A DNA stretch of 10,657 nucleotides, from positions 1 through 10,657 of the forward strand of contig JAAYAZ010000011.1 of NCBI GenBank assembly GCA_012719115.1, written 5' to 3'. The stretch comes from Dehalococcoidales bacterium. GTDB lineage: Bacteria; Chloroflexota; Dehalococcoidia; Dehalococcoidales; UBA5627. This document shows positions 6,123-10,657 of the stretch, one piece after another; positions within the stretch are counted from its first letter, which is position 1; every line of letters begins with the position of its first letter. The notes beneath the pieces are model-generated. The model was given only the letters and a program-made list of their open reading frames with translations. It ran no database searches and was not told where the DNA came from. The position numbers and the translations under genes are program-made.

Positions 6123-7148
6123 ATGCATCAAGCTATGCTATATGAAAAATTGACCGATGGACGAGTACGCTGTAACACCTGCCGTTGGCGATGTAAAATA
6201 GGTATTGACAAGACAGGCGTGTGCAGGATGTATCAAAATAAAGGTGGCGAACTCTACAACCTTAACTACGCACAGGTATCTTCCGTAGCAATCGACCCGA
6301 TCGAAAAAAAACCACTGGTTCATTTTTTTCCGGGCAGTACCGTATTTTCACTGGGAGGCTGGGGCTGCAATTTTCATTGCCGGGATTGCCAGAACTGGGA
6401 AATATCCTGCGTTGATTTACCGCAAAAGAGCCGGCAGATACAGCCGATGGAAGCTGTAATGCTGGCAAAAGAATACAATTGCAGGGGAATCGCCTGGACC
6501 TATAATGAACCGACAGTCTGGTTCGAATATACCTTGGATTCGGCAAAACTTGCTAAAGAAAACGGGCTTTACACCGCTTATGTTACCAACGGATATATGA
6601 CTACGGAAGCTCTGGATGCCATCGGGCCTTATCTGGATGCTTATAGGGTAGACATAAAGGGATTCAACGACCGGACTTATAAGGTACTGGCAAAAATAAG
6701 TAACTGGGAAGGCATACTCGATAATGCCAAAAGAGCAAAGTTCAAATGGAATATGCATGTCGAGGTTGTTACCAATGTAGTTCCCGGGATAAATGATGAT
6801 GATGTTCAACTGGAAGGCATCGCCCGCTTTATAAAAGAAGAACTGGGAGAGCTAACCCCCTGGCACGTTACGCGTTTTTATCCCAATTATAATATGATGA
6901 ATGTTCAACCGACTGCGATAGAGACGCTGGAGCACGCCATAGATATCGGCAAAAAAGCCGGGCTTAAATTCGTTTATGCCGGAAACATTCCCGGTCATAA
7001 CAGTGAAAATACCACCTGCTACTCTTGCGGTAAGATAGTTATAAGAAGATACGCTTTTCAGACCGAAATACTCGGACTGAAAGGCGGCAATTGCGTTTAC
7101 TGCGGAGCAGACCTGAATATCAGAACGGATACGGAGGTAACATTATGA
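6123..7148 (+). CDS. amrS: AmmeMemoRadiSam system radical SAM enzyme
   Basis: A 341-residue radical S-adenosylmethionine enzyme. The cluster motif [14 protein letters not shown] gives Cys82, Cys86 and Cys89 (CxxxCxxC) for the SAM-binding [4Fe-4S] cluster. An N-terminal cysteine set C17-x2-C20-x3-C24-x9-C34 and a C-terminal C299-x2-C302 with C324-x2-C327 probably bind further iron-sulfur or zinc, as is usual in this family. Blocks such as [15 protein letters not shown] and [14 protein letters not shown] are close to PflA/AmrS relatives. Start: ATG 6123 has GAGG (6113-6116) at 6 nt; a TTG at 6111 would overlap that SD. The stop codon overlaps the next start as ATGA, so translation is coupled to the Memo-AMMECR1 fusion, confirming assignment to this system. 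The substrate and reaction are unknown to me; an anaerobic setting is implied by the oxygen-sensitive clusters. Confidence 0.93.
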   Translation: MHQAMLYEKLTDGRVRCNTCRWRCKIGIDKTGVCRMYQNKGGELYNLNYAQVSSVAIDPIEKKPLVHFFPGSTVFSLGGWGCNFHCRDCQNWEISCVDLPQKSRQIQPMEAVMLAKEYNCRGIAWTYNEPTVWFEYTLDSAKLAKENGLYTAYVTNGYMTTEALDAIGPYLDAYRVDIKGFNDRTYKVLAKISNWEGILDNAKRAKFKWNMHVEVVTNVVPGINDDDVQLEGIARFIKEELGELTPWHVTRFYPNYNMMNVQPTAIETLEHAIDIGKKAGLKFVYAGNIPGHNSENTTCYSCGKIVIRRYAFQTEILGLKGGNCVYCGADLNIRTDTEVTL

Positions 7149-8470
7149 TAAGAGAAGCAGCCGTTGCCGGAATGTTTTATCCTGATTCTCCTTCGGAACT
7201 GAGAGAGATGATAGCAAATATGGTCGATGAGAATGCCGCAAAAGAAGATGCTATCGGCATAATTATGCCGCATGCCGGTTATATATATTCGGGAAGTGTC
7301 GCCGGAACAACAATATCGAAAGTGAACGTAAAAGATACCTGTATCATTATAGGGCCAAATCATACAGGAATGGGGAAACAATTCAGTATTATGACCGATG
7401 GAGTATGGAAAACCCCGCTCGGGAATGTAAAAATCGATTCCGGCTTAGCGAAACGCATCCTTGCCAACTCCAAATTCCTTTCCGAAGATTATATGGCTCA
7501 TATGTCGGAGCATTCCATAGAAGTACAGCTGCCGTTCCTTCAATATCTTAACAGGGATGTGCAAATCGTTCCTATTGTCCTGTCGCACGCCACCGGAACG
7601 GTTTACCGGGAAATCGGACGAGCTATATCCAAAGCAATAATCGATTCCGGTAAGGAGGCGCTGATAGTTGCCTCCAGTGATATGACACATTATGAGGAAC
7701 AAGAATCGGTTATTAAAAAAGACGGAATGGCCATTGAACCTATTCTTGCACTAAATGAAGATGAGTTGTTGGAACGAATCCGGAAAAATAACATCAGTAT
7801 GTGCGGATACGGGCCTATTGTAAGCGTCATCACAGTCGCCAGAGAACTTGGCGCTAAACGAGCAGAACTGGTAATGCACCGCACCAGTGGCGATACTTCA
7901 GGGGATTACTCCAGTGTTGTCGGATACGCCGGTATAATTATTAAAAAAGCCAAGTTTGAAGACTTATCCGAACCGGTCAAACTGGCAAAAAAAGCAATAG
8001 AAATATACATCAACGAAGGCAGGAAAATCGAGCCCCCCGACCCCCTGCCTCCGCTCTTTCAGGAACAGGCGGGTGTTTTCGTTTCTCTGCACAAATTCGA
8101 TCAGCTCCGCGGTTGCATCGGCACTTTCGAGCCGGCGCATAATAACATCGCTGAGGAAATCATCTCCAACGTCATCAGCTCGGCAACACGCGACCCCAGG
8201 TTTTCTCCTGTTACCGCCGATGAACTGGGGCAACTGGAATACAGCGTTGATATTTTAACTGCCCCCGAGCCTGTCGAGGGAATTAAAGACTTAGACCCGA
8301 AGAAGTACGGAGTTATTGTGGAGAGAGATTACCGCAAAGGACTGTTGCTGCCGGACCTCGAGGGAGTGGATAGCGCAGAGCATCAAATCGATATCTGCCG
8401 CCGCAAAGCCGGCATTATGCCCGATGAAAAAGTGCAGCTTTACCGTTTCGAGATTAAAAGGTACAAATAA
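7145..8470 (+). CDS. amrBA: AmmeMemoRadiSam fused protein: Memo (B) plus AMMECR1 (A)
   Basis: A 441-residue fusion. Residues 1 to about 268 are a Memo domain, related to class III (LigB-type) extradiol dioxygenases. Visible conserved residues are [10 protein letters not shown] (H43), GPNHTG (H73), [13 protein letters not shown] (H123), SSDMTHY (H182) and CGYGPI (C220); these match the His/His/Cys metal-like pocket of MEMO1. Residues about 275-441 are an AMMECR1 domain with the invariant LRGCIGT (321-327) and downstream DPRFSPV and YSVDIL blocks. The start is ATG 7145, with GGAGG (7133-7137) 7 nt upstream and a 4-nt ATGA overlap with amrS; a longer in-frame start at 7091 is unlikely. The three named parts of the system are therefore present in two coupled genes. 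Probably cytoplasmic. The fusion implies that Memo and AMMECR1 act on a shared intermediate, which is inference. Confidence 0.93.
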   Translation: MIREAAVAGMFYPDSPSELREMIANMVDENAAKEDAIGIIMPHAGYIYSGSVAGTTISKVNVKDTCIIIGPNHTGMGKQFSIMTDGVWKTPLGNVKIDSGLAKRILANSKFLSEDYMAHMSEHSIEVQLPFLQYLNRDVQIVPIVLSHATGTVYREIGRAISKAIIDSGKEALIVASSDMTHYEEQESVIKKDGMAIEPILALNEDELLERIRKNNISMCGYGPIVSVITVARELGAKRAELVMHRTSGDTSGDYSSVVGYAGIIIKKAKFEDLSEPVKLAKKAIEIYINEGRKIEPPDPLPPLFQEQAGVFVSLHKFDQLRGCIGTFEPAHNNIAEEIISNVISSATRDPRFSPVTADELGQLEYSVDILTAPEPVEGIKDLDPKKYGVIVERDYRKGLLLPDLEGVDSAEHQIDICRRKAGIMPDEKVQLYRFEIKRYK

Positions 8471-8483
8471 TATTGATATTACC

Positions 8484-8515
8484 ATTGCGAGGACGACACA
8501 GGAGGATGAAGTAAT
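8484..8515. repeat. Intergenic repeat family C remnant
   Basis: Begins ATTGCGAGGACGAC and ends GATGAAGTAAT, with the ends able to pair (ATTGC with GTAAT, including a G-U). From memory, similar ATTGCGAGGA...GAAGCAAT strings are common between genes in several bacterial groups; I cannot confirm that here. Confidence 0.45.
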
Positions 8516-8534
8516 CCCTAATATTATATTCGAC

Positions 8535-8569
8535 GCCGCTATGGATTCGACAAGCTCACCACGAGCGGC
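8535..8569 (-). repeat. Hairpin repeat family A, copy 5 (minus orientation)
   Basis: Read on the minus strand: GCCGCT-CG-TGG, loop TGAGCTTGTCGAAT, CCA-T-AGCGGC. The outer arms are perfect 6-bp partners and differ in sequence from copy 4 (CCGTT/AACGG), while the core is nearly identical. Confidence 0.8.
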
Positions 8570-8684
8570 TTTTAGGGTTTTTGTAATGCTTAGTTCGTGT
8601 CCTTCGCCATACTCAGGATGCGCGGATTTTATTAGAGTCCCGATTAATTGGGATGGTACCCTCCCCAAGGAAAGGCATAATTAG

Positions 8685-8702
8685 GCTTCCCTCGGGGGAA
8701 GC
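8685..8702. repeat. 7-bp hairpin, no T-run
   Basis: GCTTCCC (8685-8691) pairs with GGGAAGC (8696-8702) around TCGG. The following bases are TGTCGAAC, so it is not an intrinsic terminator, though it is the most stable stem in this spacer. Confidence 0.45.
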
Positions 8703-8745
8703 TGTCGAACAAAGTGCGACTGATGAGGGATGTCAGAAACGGGAG

Positions 8746-8751
8746 TATAAT
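8746..8751 (+). promoter_or_regulatory. Possible -10 element for the PH-like gene
   Basis: A perfect TATAAT 84 nt upstream of the chosen start. No acceptable -35 lies at normal spacing, so this is weak. Confidence 0.2.
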
Positions 8752-8780
8752 ACTAAACTCTCAACCTGTCGAAATAAGAC

Positions 8781-8798
8781 ATTCGTGGCGAGACGAAT
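8781..8798. repeat. ATTCGT/ACGAAT hairpin (family B-like stem)
   Basis: Perfect 6-bp arms (8781-8786 and 8793-8798) around GGCGAG. The arms are identical to the inner stem of the element at 811-841, although the loop differs. Confidence 0.45.
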
Positions 8799-8835
8799 TG
8801 TAAAAAAAAATAAAAGTAAGGGACAATTTAACCGA

Positions 8836-9351
8836 ATGAGAGAATACGACGAAATCTACGGCGAAACCATACCCTTCAAATTTATGTATTATATTATCAT
8901 AGGAGAGGGAGCGACCGGTATTCTGTTCCTGGTCTTTTTCTTCCTGCAATCGTCCGGCAGTTTCATACCGGATGCCGATGCCTCGGCAGTTTTCTGGTTG
9001 ATAATGGCAATTGTGATGCTTGCTGTAACCGCTTTCCTGACAACGTTGACCAAACTGGACATCAGTATTACGCAGGATAAACTGAAGGCCTCCTTCGGCT
9101 TAATAAAATTCGAGACCCCCCTCACCAACATAGCTGACATCTATTCAGACGATAGAGCAGGGATTACATACGGCGGTTGGGGAGTGCGCGTGGCAAGACT
9201 GAAACAGGGGATGACACTGGCATATTCAACATTCGGCTACAAAAGAGTGGTCGTCGAGCTTAAAACGGGTAAATACAAACTGTTCATATTTTCGGCATCC
9301 AATCCGGAAGAGTTTATAAATACTATTAAAAACCGGCTGAGACGCTTTTAA
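8836..9351 (+). CDS. Membrane protein with two helices and PH-like C-terminal domain
   Basis: A 171-residue protein. The N-terminus is short and polar, followed by membrane helices at about 17-38 (FMYYIIIGEGATGILFLVFF) and 51-71 (AVFWLIMAIVMLAVTAFLTTL). A soluble region of about 100 residues follows, rich in alternating beta strands: LDISITQDKLKASFGL, the GGWGVRVARLKQGMTLAYSTFGYKR block, and VVVELKTGKYKLFIFSASN, ending in an amphipathic helix (NPEEFINTIKNRLRRF). This order resembles bacterial PH-domain (bPH) membrane proteins. I assign the fold by pattern only. Start at ATG 8836, where the membrane-protein composition begins; AAGGGA (8818-8823) is a possible SD at a rather long 12-nt spacing. 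The open frame extends upstream to 8653 through repeat DNA and is not believed. The function is unknown, and the gene is isolated between repeat-rich spacers. Confidence 0.75.
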   Translation: MREYDEIYGETIPFKFMYYIIIGEGATGILFLVFFFLQSSGSFIPDADASAVFWLIMAIVMLAVTAFLTTLTKLDISITQDKLKASFGLIKFETPLTNIADIYSDDRAGITYGGWGVRVARLKQGMTLAYSTFGYKRVVVELKTGKYKLFIFSASNPEEFINTIKNRLRRF

Positions 9352-9428
9352 TTCGTAAAATATTTTTCATTATGGGGCACACAAATTTACCGCAGTTCAT
9401 GTTGCTCTCTCCCTATTACTGGTAAACT

Positions 9429-9469
9429 TCCGCCGTTCGTGGTGAGCCTGTCGAATCCATAGCGGCGGA
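9429..9469 (+). repeat. Hairpin repeat family A, copy 6
   Basis: Outer arms TCCGCCGTT (9429-9437) and AGCGGCGGA (9461-9469) pair over nine positions with a single G-U. Inner TGG (9440-9442) pairs with CCA (9457-9459). The loop is TGAGCCTGTCGAAT. The longer, GC-richer arms differ from other copies while the core is kept. It lies between the PH-like gene and the rarA promoter and has no T-run. Confidence 0.8.
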
Positions 9470-9538
9470 CTTTCAATCAAATCTCCCAACTTTAACCTTT
9501 TCGATACGGTCAATAAGAGTCGAATTAACAAATACATC

Positions 9539-9568
9539 TTGTATTTTTGCTATAAAAATAGTTATAAT
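9539..9568 (+). promoter_or_regulatory. Sigma-70-type promoter of rarA
   Basis: TTGTAT (9539-9544) and a perfect TATAAT (9563-9568) are separated by 18 nt in an AT-rich stretch. The predicted start near 9575 gives a leader of about 41 nt to the rarA ATG. Confidence 0.65.
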
Positions 9569-9570
9569 AT

Positions 9571-9584
9571 AGAACTAAAGTTCT
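9571..9584. promoter_or_regulatory. SOS-box-like palindrome at the rarA transcription start
   Basis: AGAACT-AA-AGTTCT is a 14-bp inverted repeat that contains GAAC-TAAA-GTTC, matching the GAAC-N4-GTTC LexA/DinR half-site plan known from Gram-positive bacteria. It begins 2 nt after the -10 and covers the predicted start site, an ideal repressor position. The downstream gene is a DNA-damage-tolerance ATPase. LexA binding is inference. Confidence 0.6.
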
Positions 9585-9615
9585 AATAATGTTATGATTG
9601 GTCATATAAATTGAT

Positions 9616-10657
9616 ATGTTTCAACATGAGTTTGAAAAAGAGAAGCTGAAGGAAGCGCCTCTGGCGGCGCGTATGCGTCCGAAAACACTGGAAGAGTTCG
9701 TCGGACAGCAGCATATCGTCGGCAAGGGCAAAGTTTTAAGGCTTGCTATCGAATCCGGCAACCTGCCTTCTATAATGTTGTGGGGTCCGCCCGGAAGCGG
9801 CAAGACCACACTGGCAAACATCATCGCCAATTCCACATCCTCTCATTTCAGCCCGATATCGGCTGTCAGCGCCGGAGTTGCCGACCTGAGAAAGACTATC
9901 GAGGAAGCCAAAGAGCGGCGTTTGATGACCAGAAAAAAGACCATCCTATTTATTGATGAAATCCACCGCTTCAACAAAGCGCAACAGGACGCCATTCTCC
10001 CGTTTGTGGAAGACGGCACGATAACCTTAATCGGCGCTACCACCGAGAACCCGTCGTTCGAAGTTATCTCTCCCCTGCTATCACGTTCTCAGTTGTACGT
10101 CTTAAAACCGCTTACAAAAGAGGAAATCAAATTGATAATCCTGCGCGCCATAAAAGATACTTTAAGGGGACTGGGTGTATATAAAGTTGAACTCGAAGAC
10201 GATGCGCTGGACTACCTGATAACAATGTGCAACAACGATGCGCGCGCCGCTTTGAATACCCTGGAAACAGCCGCCCTTATTACATCACCGGACGCAGACG
10301 GCAAACGCAGAATTGTCTTATCTACCATCGAGGACACCATTCAGCACCGGGCGATATCATATGACAAAGGCGGAGACAGGCATTTCGATACTATATCAGC
10401 CCTGCATAAATCGATGCGCGGCTCCGACCCCGATGCCTCTCTTTACTGGCTGGGAAGGATGCTGGAAGCAGGAGACGACCCGTTATATGTAGCCAGAAGA
10501 CTGGTGAGATTTGCCACAGAGGACGTGGGAATGGCAGACCCGCAGGCTCTGGTAGTGGCTATGGCGGCACAGCAGGCGATACATTTTCTCGGACTGCCGG
10601 AGGGAAAACTGGCACTGGCTGAAGCGACAGTTTACCTCGCCACCGCTCCCAAGAGCA
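9616..10657 (+). CDS. rarA: Replication-associated recombination ATPase RarA/MgsA, N-terminal 347 residues (3' end outside window)
   Basis: An AAA+ ATPase of the RarA/MgsA/WRNIP1 family, a clamp-loader relative acting at stalled replication forks. Walker A is GPPGSGKTT (57-65). Walker B is ILFIDEIHRFNK with D114 and E115. The sensor-1 block LIGATTENPSFEV (138-150) is nearly diagnostic, and a SPLLSRSQ arginine finger (R157) follows. The C-terminal part shows SALHKSMRGSDPDASLYWLGRML and YVARRLVRFATEDVGMADPQ, typical of the MgsA tetramerisation half. The family is about 420-450 residues, so roughly 80% is present and the frame stays open to the window end. ATG 9616 is the first usable start after an in-frame TAA at 9607-9609. 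No clear SD precedes it, so initiation may be weak. A good promoter and an SOS-like palindrome lie just upstream, suggesting damage-inducible expression. Confidence 0.95.
   Translation, partial: MFQHEFEKEKLKEAPLAARMRPKTLEEFVGQQHIVGKGKVLRLAIESGNLPSIMLWGPPGSGKTTLANIIANSTSSHFSPISAVSAGVADLRKTIEEAKERRLMTRKKTILFIDEIHRFNKAQQDAILPFVEDGTITLIGATTENPSFEVISPLLSRSQLYVLKPLTKEEIKLIILRAIKDTLRGLGVYKVELEDDALDYLITMCNNDARAALNTLETAALITSPDADGKRRIVLSTIEDTIQHRAISYDKGGDRHFDTISALHKSMRGSDPDASLYWLGRMLEAGDDPLYVARRLVRFATEDVGMADPQALVVAMAAQQAIHFLGLPEGKLALAEATVYLATAPKS

Larger units (their letters stand above)
8471..8835. other. Gene-free, repeat-remnant spacer
   Basis: This 365-base stretch lies between the Memo-AMMECR1 gene and the PH-like gene. 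It contains a family A hairpin (8535-8569), a family C remnant (8484-8515), a decayed TCCT/AGGA hairpin around 8600-8618, a GCTTCCC/GGGAAGC hairpin (8685-8702) and an ATTCGT/ACGAAT hairpin (8781-8798). An open frame running from 8653 into the next gene is low-complexity repeat sequence and is not counted as coding. No clear terminator for the amr operon is visible. Confidence 0.7.

Noticed and set aside
7091..7144. Longer start for the Memo-AMMECR1 fusion.
   Set aside because: The extension overlaps the C-terminal cysteine region of amrS, and the GGAGG at 7133-7137 points to ATG 7145 with the usual ATGA overlap.
8653..8835. In-frame N-terminal extension of the PH-like protein (61 residues).
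   Set aside because: It is translated repeat DNA with hairpins and no membrane or domain character. ATG 8836 begins the protein-like composition, so the extension is treated as non-coding.

Overview
This is a bacterial chromosome segment of moderate GC with short leaders, Shine-Dalgarno (SD) sites of the GGAGG type and some TTG/GTG starts. The gene set is GatA, an AmmeMemoRadiSam locus, RarA/MgsA, a CrtI-like flavoenzyme and a TM1586-type nitroreductase. Together with a Gram-positive/Chloroflexi-style GAAC-N4-GTTC box before rarA and many intergenic hairpin repeats, it fits an anaerobic lineage such as Chloroflexota (possibly Dehalococcoidia). That placement is a low-confidence inference from style; no marker gene here settles it.

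Layout. (1) Positions 3-584 are the 3' end of gatA, closed by a textbook intrinsic terminator (605-629). (2) Positions 630-1164 have no gene. They hold at least five hairpin-forming repeats or remnants. (3) Positions 1165-5577 on the minus strand form a tight four-gene cluster. In transcription order it is an MFS (DHA2-like) exporter, a HAD phosphatase, a CrtI/retinol-saturase-like FAD oxidoreductase and a two-half nitroreductase; the gaps are about 48, 26 and 13 nt. (4) A 65-residue two-helix membrane protein (5719-5916, minus) has its own promoter and strong SD. (5) Divergent from it, amrS (6123-7148) overlaps by ATGA with a fused Memo-AMMECR1 gene (7145-8470), giving a complete two-gene AmmeMemoRadiSam system. 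(6) Positions 8471-8835 are a second repeat-rich gene-free stretch. (7) Positions 8836-9351 encode a two-helix membrane protein with a PH-like C-terminal domain. (8) A further hairpin repeat (9429-9469) precedes a good promoter (9539-9568), an SOS-box-like palindrome (9571-9584) and the 5' part of rarA/mgsA (9616 to the window end).

How the parts may work together. The minus-strand cluster combines two flavoproteins with an exporter and a small phosphatase, which suggests reductive conversion and export of a small molecule; the substrate cannot be read from the sequence. AmrS and the Memo-AMMECR1 fusion are translationally coupled and probably act as one enzyme system whose chemistry, to my knowledge, is unsettled. 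The most noteworthy non-coding signals are the candidate LexA box on the rarA promoter and a dispersed hairpin family whose arms differ between copies while pairing is kept.
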